A DNA stretch of 64,000 bases from Neobacillus drentensis (GCF_021560175.1 NZ_CP091110.1:4032501-4096500), one strand, 5' to 3'; counted from the stretch's first letter, positions 1 through 8,705 are shown. Program-made: numbers and translations. The notes: generated by a model from the sequence alone, not told the origin.

Positions 1-376
1 ATCGTTTAAAGTCGCTTTGAACAATTAATGTCTTTCCTTTCGTTACTTGATCCCACTCCTTCTGAGATAAATTTTTAATGGCGGGACCATGTTTATTAAC
101 TAAATAGAGGTGACCATCCTGATCAAACATACTAAAACTCATCTTCCTTGCTGCCAATACATTGCTGTATTGATTAAGCACATCATCCGAGTCTATAGGT
201 GCTGCGTCTTTTAAATCGGATAGAATCGCCTTTCCGTATGAAATCAGTTCTTCCGATTTCGTTTCATATATCAGGTTTTCGACATAATGAGCAAATAATA
301 TACTTAACAATAAAAATGCAACAATAATAATACTAATATGACTAAAAAACTGCTGATAAAAATATTTAAATTTCAT
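1..376 (-). CDS. Sensor histidine kinase, N-terminal part (cut by window edge)
   Basis: Open reading frame starting at ATG 376 and running off the left edge, about 125 codons visible. The start (MKFKYFYQQFFSHIS) is followed by a hydrophobic segment (roughly residues 13-31) and then a soluble, presumably extracytoplasmic sensor region. This is the usual N-terminal layout of a membrane-bound histidine kinase. The ATG overlaps the end of the response-regulator gene by 11 bp, so the two are translationally coupled. No dimerisation or ATPase domain is visible because the rest lies outside the window. The kinase role rests on this coupling and topology. The signal sensed is unknown. Confidence 0.75.
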   Translation of the reverse strand, partial: MKFKYFYQQFFSHISIIIVAFLLLSILFAHYVENLIYETKSEELISYGKAILSDLKDAAPIDSDDVLNQYSNVLAARKMSFSMFDQDGHLYLVNKHGPAIKNLSQKEWDQVTKGKTLIVQSDFKR

Positions 377-1067
377 CTGCTTTAACTGCATCATCGAATT
401 TATATCCTACTCCCCAAACCGTATGGAAGAAAGGCTGTAACGTAGTTTCCACTTTTTTGCGCAGACGTTTAATATGAACGTCCACTGTACGTTCGTCTCC
501 GTAGAACTGATATCCCCATACACGTTCTAGTAATTGTTCACGAGAAAAGACTTGACGAGGGTGCTCCACCATATAAGAAAGTAAATCAAACTCTTTCGGT
601 GTTAAATTTGTCACCGGTGTTTCATCTACAAATACTTCTCTCGTGATTTTATTCACCCTAAAATGATCCGTTTTTATGAAATTGTCTTGTTCTTTATGCT
701 CCTGATTCTGGACTCTGCGTGTTACGGCTTTAATTCTGGCCATCAAAGTTAGCGGACTGAACGGCTTCGTGACATAATCATCCGCTCCCATTTCAAGACC
801 TAGTACTTGGTCAGATTCACTATCTTTCGCAGTTAACATAATAATTGGAATAGTAAACTTCTCTTCGCGGATTTTCCGGCAGATTGTAACCCCATCCATA
901 CCTGGAAGCATCCAATCGATAATTAGGGCGTCCCATGTTCCGTTCTTAAAACGGTTGTACCCTTCTAATCCATCGTTAACAAACTCGCCATCAATCCCCT
1001 CCTTAGCAAAAAACATCTCAATCATGGAGCAGACACTTTTATTATCTTCAATCACTAATAATTTCAC
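366..1067 (-). CDS. OmpR/PhoB-family response regulator
   Basis: 233-residue DNA-binding response regulator. The receiver domain (residues 1-115) has the acidic pair at E7/D8, phospho-acceptor D51 in IIDW, T79 and K101 in VTKPF. The C-terminal winged-helix domain (about 130-228) carries the typical LTPKEFDLLSYM and RTVDVHIKRLRKK elements. It is first in an operon with the downstream histidine kinase, whose ATG overlaps its stop. It presumably binds tandem repeats at target promoters when phosphorylated. Target genes cannot be told from the sequence. Both domains are complete. Confidence 0.93.
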   Translation of the reverse strand: MKLLVIEDNKSVCSMIEMFFAKEGIDGEFVNDGLEGYNRFKNGTWDALIIDWMLPGMDGVTICRKIREEKFTIPIIMLTAKDSESDQVLGLEMGADDYVTKPFSPLTLMARIKAVTRRVQNQEHKEQDNFIKTDHFRVNKITREVFVDETPVTNLTPKEFDLLSYMVEHPRQVFSREQLLERVWGYQFYGDERTVDVHIKRLRKKVETTLQPFFHTVWGVGYKFDDAVKADEI

Positions 1068-1204
1068 AGTTACTCATCCCCTAGCCATAAGACTCTTTTT
1101 TCTTAGTTTATACGAAAATTTTTGCATATCCAACCTCCTGCCCAATAATTACATTTTAATTAAGAGTTTGTTCATAGTTTTTTAATATTTAATTTTTCAC
1201 AACG

Positions 1205-1232
1205 AAAAAGAGACTTGAAATGTTCAAGCCTC
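1205..1232 (-). terminator. Intrinsic terminator of the acyl-CoA cluster
   Basis: On the minus strand, CTTGAA and TTCAAG arms, flanked by GAG/CTC, enclose a 3-nt loop and are followed by five T. It lies 62 bp past the quinone oxidoreductase stop. Confidence 0.75.
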
Positions 1233-1293
1233 CTCTAATCCTTTAATATTCCAATTAAATTAGTGGATCAATATGCTCCACTAGTTTCATTCT

Positions 1294-2268
1294 TTATGGT
1301 TCTAAAATCAATTTGCCTTGTGTCTTTCGTGATTGTAATAAGGTATGAACCTTAGCTGCCTCCTCTAACGGAAACACCCCGCCAATGGTCAGCTTTAATT
1401 TTCCTTGGCCAAGATAAGAGAATAATTCTACTAAACTCGGCTGAAGCAGTTCTGGTTTTCTCATAATTTGCGGCAGGAAAAATCCAATCACGGATTGATT
1501 CCTCGCCATAAGTGATGATGGATAGAACCGGCTTTGCTCGCCGCTTGCTGCACCAAAAATAACAAGGCGGCCAAATGTGGCTAGACATTTAACGGTTTTA
1601 TTAAAGACCTCACCACCGACCATTTCAAGTGCAACATTTACACCCTTGCCGCCTGTTGTTTCAAGTACCTGCTTTTCCCAATCTGGCTCGGTATAATTTA
1701 TTAGAACATCCGCTCCCATTTCGCGGGCCAAGGCTAACTTTTCTTCTGAACTTGCGGTGGCAATCACTTTTCCGGCTCCAAACAATTTGGCAAGCTGCAC
1801 AGCGATTGTTCCGACACCACCTGCAGCGGCATGCACGAGGACACTTTCCCCTTTTTCCAAACGCCCCATTGTTTTTAAAATATGATAGGCGCTAAGACCT
1901 TGAAGAGGCAGTGCGGCAGCAGTGTGGAAATCTAATTGTTCTGGAATAGGGATGACCGACCGTTCGTCCGCAATGGCAAATTCTGCATAACCTCCTGATT
2001 CAATTAATGTCACAATTCTTGTACCAGGCTTTATTTTTGTCACTTGTTCGCCAACTGCTGTAACGACTCCGGCTATTTCTGCCCCAGGAATAAATGGAAG
2101 TGGTGTTTTTACTACATACTGTCCTTCTCGTCTTGCCGTATCAGCATAGTTAACACCAATTGCTTTAATTTCGATTAAGACTTCATGTCCTTTAGGAACC
2201 GGTTTTTCAATATCGACGAAGTTTAAAACCTCTGGTCCACCATATTCCCTTAGCTGTATTGCTCTCAT
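1294..2268 (-). CDS. Quinone oxidoreductase family protein (zinc-independent MDR)
   Basis: Medium-chain dehydrogenase/reductase of the NADPH:quinone oxidoreductase subfamily, 324 residues from the preferred ATG at 2268 (GGAAAGTAG upstream; an in-frame GTG at 2277 is possible). The GroES-like N-terminal half contains PGAEIAGVV and lacks the cysteine ligands of zinc alcohol dehydrogenases. The Rossmann half has the nucleotide motif AAAGGVGTIAVQLAK. It probably reduces an enone or quinone with NADPH. It is last in the acyl-CoA cluster and almost touches the crotonase gene, so the substrate may be an unsaturated acyl intermediate (inference). A terminator follows. Confidence 0.9.
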   Translation of the reverse strand: MRAIQLREYGGPEVLNFVDIEKPVPKGHEVLIEIKAIGVNYADTARREGQYVVKTPLPFIPGAEIAGVVTAVGEQVTKIKPGTRIVTLIESGGYAEFAIADERSVIPIPEQLDFHTAAALPLQGLSAYHILKTMGRLEKGESVLVHAAAGGVGTIAVQLAKLFGAGKVIATASSEEKLALAREMGADVLINYTEPDWEKQVLETTGGKGVNVALEMVGGEVFNKTVKCLATFGRLVIFGAASGEQSRFYPSSLMARNQSVIGFFLPQIMRKPELLQPSLVELFSYLGQGKLKLTIGGVFPLEEAAKVHTLLQSRKTQGKLILEP

Positions 2269-2278
2269 ATTATTCACT

Positions 2279-3058
2279 CTACTTTCCTTTAAAGGCTGGT
2301 TTTCTTTTTTCTTTAAATGCGGCTATACCTTCTTGGTGGTCGTCCGTTTCCACCATAAGCGTTTGAATTAAACGCTCTTGTTCGAGGATCTCTTCAAGCG
2401 TGAAGGTAAACGCCTGATCAATAAGTTTTTTCTGTTTTCCATATGCCTTACCAGGGCCATGTGCCAATTTTAAAGCAAACTTGGTTGTTTCTTCTTGGAG
2501 TTTTTCGAGTGGAACTAGATAGTTGATTGCCCCTAATTGGTAAAGGCGCTCAGCCGGGATCGGTTCGGCTGTAAAAAAGAATTGTTTGGCCAAGTGGGGG
2601 CCGATCAGTCTAGGAAGTAAATAAGAACCGCCGCCATCGGAAATGAGACCTACTTGAGAAAAACTTAGAGCAAACTTACTTCCTTCTGCTGCCAAAATGA
2701 GATCGCACGCCAAGGCTAAATTAACACCTGCTCCGGCAGCAAAGCCGTGAACAGCTGCAATTATGGGCTTTTCTGTTTCTTTCATTAATACAATCAACTC
2801 ATTGAGTTTGCCAATATGTTCGTATACTTGAACTCCTTTTGCCTGCCCCATGGTTTTAACGTCACCGCCGGCACTAAAAGCTCGCCCCGCTCCGGATAAG
2901 ACAATCACTTGAATATCCTCGTCATTTTGTGCTTGAAGGAGGGCTTCCTTAATTCCCAAGATCATCTCCGGGCTAAAGGCATTAAGGCTTTCTGGACGAT
3001 TTAAGGTTAAGGATAAGACTGGACCAAGTTTTTCAACTACTAAATGTTCTTGCGTCAT
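2279..3058 (-). CDS. Enoyl-CoA hydratase/isomerase (crotonase family, PaaG-like)
   Basis: 259-residue crotonase. The oxyanion-hole segments are AFSAGGDVKTM (near 60-70) and HGFAAGAGVNLALACD (near 104-119). The position of the first hydratase glutamate is a serine (LSFSQVGL) and the second is aspartate D141 in SDGGGSYLLPR. That pattern is usual for isomerase-type members such as PaaG and is not the classical Glu/Glu hydratase pair. I therefore expect double-bond or ring-isomerase activity on a CoA thioester. GGAGAGGA precedes the ATG. It sits between the ComB-like and quinone oxidoreductase genes in one minus-strand transcription unit. Confidence 0.9.
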   Translation of the reverse strand: MTQEHLVVEKLGPVLSLTLNRPESLNAFSPEMILGIKEALLQAQNDEDIQVIVLSGAGRAFSAGGDVKTMGQAKGVQVYEHIGKLNELIVLMKETEKPIIAAVHGFAAGAGVNLALACDLILAAEGSKFALSFSQVGLISDGGGSYLLPRLIGPHLAKQFFFTAEPIPAERLYQLGAINYLVPLEKLQEETTKFALKLAHGPGKAYGKQKKLIDQAFTFTLEEILEQERLIQTLMVETDDHQEGIAAFKEKRKPAFKGK

Positions 3059-3135
3059 TTTTTCATCTTCCTCTCCATTAGATTGATTATATTTGACAAT
3101 CCTTCTTTACTAACTGGAAACCAGCATACCTAGCG

Positions 3136-3882
3136 TTAATCGATTTTGCGAGACAAAGTTGGTTCAACCGTTACCCTCCCCTCTGTTAAAATTGGTACAA
3201 TCGAGGTAATTCCTTTCGAAGCGGCGACCTTCAAGTCAGGGTGCTGATTATGTTTTTCTAGCAGCCTGCCAACATATGAATCTAACAATACTTCGTAGGA
3301 ATCATCTTGACTGCGGTAAAAATATAGTGCTGTTTTAGCCGCATCTGTTAGTTTATATTCCCTCTGTTTTTGCAGACAATCGATTAAGTGCCCAGCACCA
3401 TAAAAATCCTCTAAACTCGTTTCACCTGAATTACCGGAACAAATAATTAGGATGGTATGATCATCCATACAGTGCTGCAGTGAACTGGCAACTGCAGGAT
3501 TGTTGAGCAGCGAACCAATATAGACCCTTTCTGCCTGAGCAGATTTCCTTAGAGCGACGGTTCCATTAGTAGTAGACAATATTAATGTCTTCCCTTTAAT
3601 CTTTTCACTAATTAGGGTTGGACTTGGATAAACAAATCCATCTATTGGTCTTGCCTCAAGCTCTCCGGCCAAAACATATTCCCCCTTGGAGAACTTTTTT
3701 GTAACTCCTAATGCTTCACAGCTATGCAAAACAGGAATGACTTCCTTTGCCCCATCCTTTAATGCAGATACAATGGTTGTGGTCGCCAGAAGAACATCTA
3801 AGACGACTGCTATCTTATTTCCAGCTGCCATTTTTTCTTCTTTAATCTCTTCTTTTTTCATCAGAAGGTGAATTTTTGTCAT
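3136..3882 (-). CDS. 2-phosphosulfolactate phosphatase family protein (ComB-like)
   Basis: 248 residues matching the ComB family: the core VVLDVLLATTTIVSAL, the GELEARPIDGFVYPSP segment and LILSTTNGTVAL are typical. The founding enzyme removes phosphate from 2-phosphosulfolactate in coenzyme M or sulfolactate synthesis. No phosphosulfolactate synthase (ComA/YitD) or other sulfonate gene is nearby. The gene instead starts 19 bp after an APH-type kinase inside an acyl-CoA operon, so its substrate here may differ. Family membership is well supported. The activity in this context is unknown. Confidence 0.85.
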   Translation of the reverse strand: MTKIHLLMKKEEIKEEKMAAGNKIAVVLDVLLATTTIVSALKDGAKEVIPVLHSCEALGVTKKFSKGEYVLAGELEARPIDGFVYPSPTLISEKIKGKTLILSTTNGTVALRKSAQAERVYIGSLLNNPAVASSLQHCMDDHTILIICSGNSGETSLEDFYGAGHLIDCLQKQREYKLTDAAKTALYFYRSQDDSYEVLLDSYVGRLLEKHNQHPDLKVAASKGITSIVPILTEGRVTVEPTLSRKID

Positions 3883-3900
3883 TCCTATTCGGCTCCCCCA

Positions 3901-4977
3901 TTAAAGCTTTTCTTCCGATACAAGTGCGGCATGCAAAATTAAGTTCTTTACAAAGTGGTTAAAGTTTGCAAAACGAGTGTCACTGGTTTGCCCCTTTTTG
4001 TAACGATAATAAATTTGCTGCCCAATTACGGCGAGTTTAAAGTAGGCAAAGGTTAAATAAAAGTTGAAATTAGTAATATCCCTGCCGCTTTTTTGGGCGT
4101 ATTGTTCAATAAATTCCTTTCTTGTAAAAAAACCATCGTGGACAGCGGTAATAGGCGCTTTCCCTAACCCATTAATCAATAATTCCGAGTCGTTTCCCTG
4201 ATTCCAATAACTCATTGCCACCCCAAGGTCTGCCAATGGGTCGCCAACGGTGGTCATTTCCCAATCAAACAGTCCGACCATTTCAGTTAATTCCTCATTA
4301 AACATGGCATTATTAAATTTATAGTCATAATGGATAACCGCAGCATCTGACTGTTTAGGAATATGATTTATTAGCCAGGTTTTTAATGCCTCAACCACGG
4401 GGATCTCATTCGTTTTCGCACGCTCATACCTTCCAATCCAGCCATGGACTTGCCTTTCCATAAAGCCCTCCGGTTTACTTATCTCGGCAAGACCTGTCTG
4501 TTTGTAGTCTATTTCATGTAATTCCACTAGTTTTTCAACCATTACCTTTGAAAGGCGGCGGCAGAGTTCTCTCGTTACTTGCACCCCTTCTGGAAAAGAA
4601 GTATCAATAACCATGCCATTTTTTCTTTCCATGATAAAAAATGGACCCCCAACGATTGTTGGGTCCTCTGAATAAAGAAGCGGACTTGGAGCAACGGGAA
4701 AAATCGGATTCAGTGAAGAGAGAATTTTGTATTCTCTCCCCATATCATGGGCTTTTGGGGCCACAGGTCCGAGCGGTGGGCGTCTTAGCACAGCCTCCCA
4801 ATTTCCAATTTTAATCTGATAGGTCAAATTGGAATGGCCAGCCGAGAACTGCAAAATATCCAGCTGTCCGCCCGGTAATGTATCAATATTTTCTCGCAAA
4901 AACTTCTCCAAAACAGTCAAATCCAATTCTTCGCCTTGTCGAACTGGAATCGTATCTTTATTCATTTGACTTGGCAT
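3901..4977 (-). CDS. APH-type phosphotransferase (ACAD10/LvaA-like kinase)
   Basis: 358 residues from ATG 4977, chosen because AAAGGAGG lies just upstream; the longer frame to 5022 has no ribosome site. It has the aminoglycoside-phosphotransferase/choline-kinase fold: a substrate-clamping N-terminal region, catalytic loop VIHYDYKFNNAMF (HxDxxxxN) and metal-binding LFDWEMTTVGDPLADLG. The sequence type (LRRPPLGPVAPKAHDMGREY) is that of the kinase domain of human ACAD10/11 and of LvaA, which phosphorylate 4-hydroxyacyl-CoAs. It heads a unit with ComB-like, crotonase and oxidoreductase genes, 113 bp downstream of an 18-bp palindrome. Antibiotic resistance is unlikely in this context. Confidence 0.88.
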   Translation of the reverse strand: MPSQMNKDTIPVRQGEELDLTVLEKFLRENIDTLPGGQLDILQFSAGHSNLTYQIKIGNWEAVLRRPPLGPVAPKAHDMGREYKILSSLNPIFPVAPSPLLYSEDPTIVGGPFFIMERKNGMVIDTSFPEGVQVTRELCRRLSKVMVEKLVELHEIDYKQTGLAEISKPEGFMERQVHGWIGRYERAKTNEIPVVEALKTWLINHIPKQSDAAVIHYDYKFNNAMFNEELTEMVGLFDWEMTTVGDPLADLGVAMSYWNQGNDSELLINGLGKAPITAVHDGFFTRKEFIEQYAQKSGRDITNFNFYLTFAYFKLAVIGQQIYYRYKKGQTSDTRFANFNHFVKNLILHAALVSEEKL

Positions 4978-5089
4978 GAAATTCCTCCTTTCATATTTGA
5001 AGATTCCGGCTTTTGAATGCAAAAATTCATTATAAGCTCGTTATCCAGGAGTTTTTACATTATGACTCTTACTGTACATGCTTTTTTTC

Positions 5090-5107
5090 ATACTAACCGG
5101 TTAGTAT
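5090..5107. promoter_or_regulatory. Perfect 18-bp palindrome, probable TetR operator
   Basis: ATACTAACCGGTTAGTAT is a perfect inverted repeat. It lies in the gap between the TetR gene (ends 5159) and the kinase operon (starts 4977). A copy differing at one central base precedes the SDR gene at 8267-8284. Such shared palindromes in front of catabolic genes beside a TetR gene are typical operators. Binding by the TetR protein encoded here is inferred. Confidence 0.75.
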
Positions 5108-5158
5108 ATCCTACTCAAAAAAAGAGAGAAATTTAAAAAATAACCCTCTCCTTTTTGT

Positions 5159-5728
5159 TTATCCATTCATTTGAATACCCTTTAAAATCATATCTACAAA
5201 AATTTCGGCAACCTCTCGATCTGAGCAGCTTCCATTTGGGTTAAACCATTGATAACTCCAGTTTGTTATCCCCAAAATTCCAAATGTAATAATCGAAGCA
5301 TTGATTTCCGGACGAAATTCCCCGTTTTCGATACCTGCTTTTATTAACGCCTCAATATTTAGGCGAAACTGATCACGCTTTGAAATAATGACAGTGGAAT
5401 GCTCATCATTCAAATTGGTTAACTCCCGGTAAAACACTTTCGCAGCAGAACCCCGAGATTTAATATCCGAAAGGAGCATATACACTACTTCAAATAGTTT
5501 TTCTTTATAGTTCAAGGATGGATCGTTAAAAATCCGCTCCAATTGGACCAGTAATTCATCAATATAGCCGCGATGGATATCCATTAATAATTCTTCTTTA
5601 CTTGAAAAGTAATAATAAAATGTCCCCTTCGTTACCCCAAGGGAATCAACAATATCTTGTATGGATGTTTCACTGAATCCTTTCTTTTCAAATAAGCGGA
5701 TGCTTTGTTCCGTTATTTTTTCTTTCAC
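5159..5728 (-). CDS. TetR/AcrR-family transcriptional regulator
   Basis: 189 residues starting at GTG 5728 (GAGGA 8 bp upstream). The N-terminal helix-turn-helix (residues 5-50) ends in the signature GVTKGTFYYYFSSKEELL. The C-terminal half is a helical ligand domain resembling FadR/YsiA-type regulators of acyl-CoA degradation. It lies 95 bp after the acyl-CoA synthetase and 182 bp before the kinase operon, both of which have the ATACTAACC-type palindrome upstream. The likely role is repression of the cluster until an acyl-CoA ligand binds. Ligand and autoregulation are inferred. Confidence 0.9.
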   Translation of the reverse strand: MKEKITEQSIRLFEKKGFSETSIQDIVDSLGVTKGTFYYYFSSKEELLMDIHRGYIDELLVQLERIFNDPSLNYKEKLFEVVYMLLSDIKSRGSAAKVFYRELTNLNDEHSTVIISKRDQFRLNIEALIKAGIENGEFRPEINASIITFGILGITNWSYQWFNPNGSCSDREVAEIFVDMILKGIQMNG

Positions 5729-5822
5729 CGTTATGTCCTCACATTCTGTTAGATGTTACTCAAATTATACCATAAGATTGATCTCTCCCTTACGACAATA
5801 TGTGTTCTTAAAGGATTCTCAG

Positions 5823-7436
5823 CTAGTTCTTCATGGTTTCTTCCCTTAAAGCGCGTCGAAGAATTTTCCCTACACCTGTTTTTGGTAACTGATCGCGGAA
5901 TTCAACGATCCGGGGTACCTTATAGGCAGCCATGTTTTGTTTGCAATATTGAATTATTTCAATTTCTGTTGCTGTCTTTCCAGCTTTTAGGACGACTACT
6001 GCCTTCACATCTTCACCTCTGTATGGGTCTAGGACTCCAATACAAACCGCTTCCTGTACGGCTGGATGTTCATATAATACTTCTTCTATGTCACGTGGAT
6101 AGATATTATATCCGCTCGCGATAATTAAATCTTTCTTTCTATCAACTATATATAAATATCCGTCTTCATCCACTCTGGCAATGTCACCAGTATAGAGCCA
6201 ACCATTACGGAGTGTATGAGCCGTTTCTTCTGGCAAGTTCCAATAGCCTTTCATTATTTGCGGTCCTTTAATAATTACTTCGCCTAACTCACTTGCCTGG
6301 ACTTCAACCGTCCCTGTGGCTAAATCGACAATCTTGTATTCTGTTGAAGGCATGCCAATCCCAACACTTCCAGGTTTTCGTTCTGCAAATGGCGGGTTAC
6401 AATGCGTAGTGGGTGATGCTTCAGAAAGGCCATAACCCTCAAGGATTTTCGAGCCAGTCTTCGTTTCAAAATTACGCAACAATTCAACAGGCATCGGTGC
6501 ACTGCCGCTGTTACAAGTTCTAATGCTTTGAATGTTATATTCCTCTGCCCTAGGGTGATTTGTGATCGCCACATACATCGTAGGAACACCGGGGAACATA
6601 GTCGGTTGTTCATGTTTTATAGTATTTAAGACCTCTTCTAATTCAAAACGGGGCAGCATGATCGATTCAGCAGCGGTATAGATTGAGAGATTCATACATG
6701 AACTCATCCCAAATACATGAAAGAGTGGAATGACCGTTAAACACTTTTCCTTTCCAATTTCTATTTCGTGTTTAAAAAACTCATAGCATTGGAGAACATT
6801 GGCCAAAACGTTGCGATGAGTCAGCATCGCGCCTTTTGACCGGCCGGTTGTTCCACCTGTATACTGGAGTACTGCCACATCATGTTCAGGCTCAAAAGTT
6901 ATGGGAGTAATGTCTCCATCGCCCTTACCTAAGAAGCTTTCAAAGCTTTGATCTGAAGAAAAATCTTGGTCTGACGGCTGTATACTTACCACAATGACAT
7001 TTTTCAAGCTTGTTTCCAGCTGAACACTTTTAACTCTTGGATATAAGGCATCGAGGACGATAATGGTCTCAGCACCGGAATCTTTCAAAATGTATCCCAA
7101 TTCCCTCTCAACAGACATTGGATTTACTTGCGTAACAATCGCTCCAGCGTTCAAGATTCCATAATAGGAAATGACATATTGCGGGCAGTTAGGGAGCATA
7201 ATTGCTACTCTGTCCCCTTTTTTTACTTGATTTTTTTGTAAGGAAGACGTGAAGCTCATTGCCATTTGGTTTAGCTGTTAGTAGGTGATTTTTCTGCCAT
7301 AAAAAGAAAGGGCGAAATTAGAAGGAAATTTTGCAGCTGTTTCTTGTAGTATCTGACCCATCGCTAGATCAGGCAGTGTAATCGTTTTATCTATGCTTTC
7401 AGGATAATGCGCCAACCAGGCTTTGTTTTGACTCAT
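5823..7436 (-). pseudogene. Long-chain acyl-CoA synthetase interrupted by an in-frame stop
   Basis: An AMP-forming acyl-CoA ligase that would be 537 residues from ATG 7436 (GGAGGGGAC just upstream). Codon 53 is TAA at 7278-7280, inside the usually conserved ITYxQL segment. The reading frame is otherwise continuous on both sides. Downstream of the stop lie the phosphate loop YTGGTTGRSKGAMLTH, GYGLSEASP, YTGDIARVDEDGYLYIVDRKKD and the C-terminal PKTGVGKILRR lysine. The remaining 480-codon frame could start at ATG 7265 or 7259, but no ribosome site precedes these. The possibilities are a recent nonsense mutation, stop readthrough or a base-call error. The gene should activate a fatty or branched acid for the neighbouring enzymes. 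Confidence 0.8.
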
Positions 7437-7470
7437 ATGTCCCCTCCACATTCTTTTTCTTCCTTCAAAC

Positions 7471-8223
7471 TTAAAATGTCAGTCCTCCTCCATCAACTGA
7501 TAGCGTTGTTCCAGTTATGAAGGATGCTTCATCAGATGCCAAGAATAACACCGCATTGGCGACTTCCTCGGGTGTACCAATTCTTCCAAGGGCATTGGCT
7601 CGTGAAATAATCGGCCATTTCCGTTCGTTCTGTTTCCAATTATCAATAATTTTAGTATCAATCACTCCAGGTGCAATGGCATTTACACGGATATTATATT
7701 TCCCATATTCAAGTGCAGCATTTTGTGTCAGAACCACTACACCAGCCTTAGAGGCATTGTAAGCGGAAACAAATTTCTGCCCTTTTAAGCCTAATAGACT
7801 TGAGGTGTTAATAATGGAACCTCCGCCTGACTTGATTAATGCAGGCACTGCATATTTAATGCCTAGAAATACACCTTTTAAGTTAATGTCAACGACTCGA
7901 TCCCATTCCTCCACAGATAAATCCACACTTCTTACTTCCGAATTCCCGACCCCCGCATTATTGAACATGATGTGTAAACCACCATACGTACTAGTGGCAG
8001 CTTTAACTAATTGCATGATCTGCACCGGGTCAGCTACGTCAGTTTTTAAAAAAATGGCTGACCCATCTAGCTGATGTATGTAGTTGACCGTCTCTTCCCC
8101 ATTTGGCGAATCGATATCTGCTACAACGACGTTTGCACCTTCCTTTGCAAAACGAAGGGCTGCTGCCCGGCCGATCCCACTGCCGCCGCCTGTCACAATA
8201 GCTGTTCTACCGTTTAATTTCAT
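7471..8223 (-). CDS. SDR-family NAD(P)-dependent oxidoreductase
   Basis: 250-residue classical short-chain dehydrogenase. Cofactor motif [11 protein letters not shown] is near residues 11-21, and the VVVADID segment ends in an acidic residue, which favours NAD(H). Also present are NNAGVG, the catalytic serine in INTSSLLG and YNASK (Tyr/Lys). It is the first gene after the second palindrome and lies 34 bp upstream of the acyl-CoA synthetase start, so it is probably co-transcribed with it. A hydroxyacyl-CoA or related alcohol is a reasonable substrate (inference). Confidence 0.92.
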   Translation of the reverse strand: MKLNGRTAIVTGGGSGIGRAAALRFAKEGANVVVADIDSPNGEETVNYIHQLDGSAIFLKTDVADPVQIMQLVKAATSTYGGLHIMFNNAGVGNSEVRSVDLSVEEWDRVVDINLKGVFLGIKYAVPALIKSGGGSIINTSSLLGLKGQKFVSAYNASKAGVVVLTQNAALEYGKYNIRVNAIAPGVIDTKIIDNWKQNERKWPIISRANALGRIGTPEEVANAVLFLASDEASFITGTTLSVDGGGLTF

Positions 8224-8266
8224 CTAAACCAGCCCTCTCACCACTCGTTCCTTCTACTTCCGAACA

Positions 8267-8284
8267 ATACTAACCAGTTAGTAT
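8267..8284. promoter_or_regulatory. 18-bp near-palindrome, probable TetR operator
   Basis: ATACTAACCAGTTAGTAT, identical to the palindrome at 5090-5107 except for one central base. It is located 44 bp upstream of the SDR start codon, where it would overlap the promoter. It is likely the second operator of the TetR regulator encoded at 5159-5728. Confidence 0.75.
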
Positions 8285-8413
8285 GTTATATGTACCATTA
8301 TACCTCCAAAACTTAATTATTCAATTTCTTTTCTAAATATTCTAATAATTTTTTAGCGGTTTGGTGGAAAAAACAAAGGAATGAAAGAAGCCCGTTTAAG
8401 GTCTCCTTTTCTC

Positions 8414-8608
8414 TCAGTACCGTTTGAAAGATCTTTTCTGTTTATTCATGACCTCATACGATTTTTCAATGATATCTGTTAAAACATCTCCTTTGTAAAT
8501 CCGGCCCAACTTTAGCCCCTGTTGATAGTATTCAACAATTTCATCCAATTTGGCAGAGGTTTCTTTTGAGATTCTTACATTCAATTGAATTCTTTCGCTA
8601 TCATTCAT
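8414..8608 (-). CDS. Small ribbon-helix-helix-like protein
   Basis: 64 residues. The N-terminal strand IQLNVRISKE followed by TSAKLDEIVEYY and a second helix has the look of a CopG/Arc-type ribbon-helix-helix DNA-binding protein. The tail is basic (KQKRSFKRY). GGAGAGTTAAG precedes the ATG. Two copies of the hexamer GCTAGC, spaced 11 bp, lie 24-40 bp upstream and may be its own operator. No toxin gene is adjacent. The family call is tentative and the function unknown. Confidence 0.6.
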   Translation of the reverse strand: MNDSERIQLNVRISKETSAKLDEIVEYYQQGLKLGRIYKGDVLTDIIEKSYEVMNKQKRSFKRY

Positions 8609-8631
8609 GTCTTAACTCTCCTGTTTTCAAC

Positions 8632-8648
8632 GCTAGCCTTGTGCTAGC
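8632..8648. promoter_or_regulatory. GCTAGC repeats spaced one helical turn
   Basis: Two copies of the self-complementary hexamer GCTAGC start at 8632 and 8643, an 11-bp period, just upstream of the small ribbon-helix-helix-like gene. Proteins of that class often bind such repeats in tandem, so autoregulation is plausible. The two copies could alternatively form a weak hairpin. Confidence 0.4.
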
Positions 8649-8705
8649 ATTTTTCTATTCATTTGTTATACCCTGCTACTATACTATAAATTTCAACTTT
8701 TTTCA

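Noticed and set aside
1629..1895. Plus-strand frames opposite the quinone oxidoreductase and other strong genes
   Set aside because: They are antisense shadows without ribosome sites; the minus-strand genes carry clear family motifs over the same bases.
3901..4977. Aminoglycoside resistance kinase
   Set aside because: The fold is shared, but the sequence type and acyl-CoA operon context fit the ACAD10/LvaA group.
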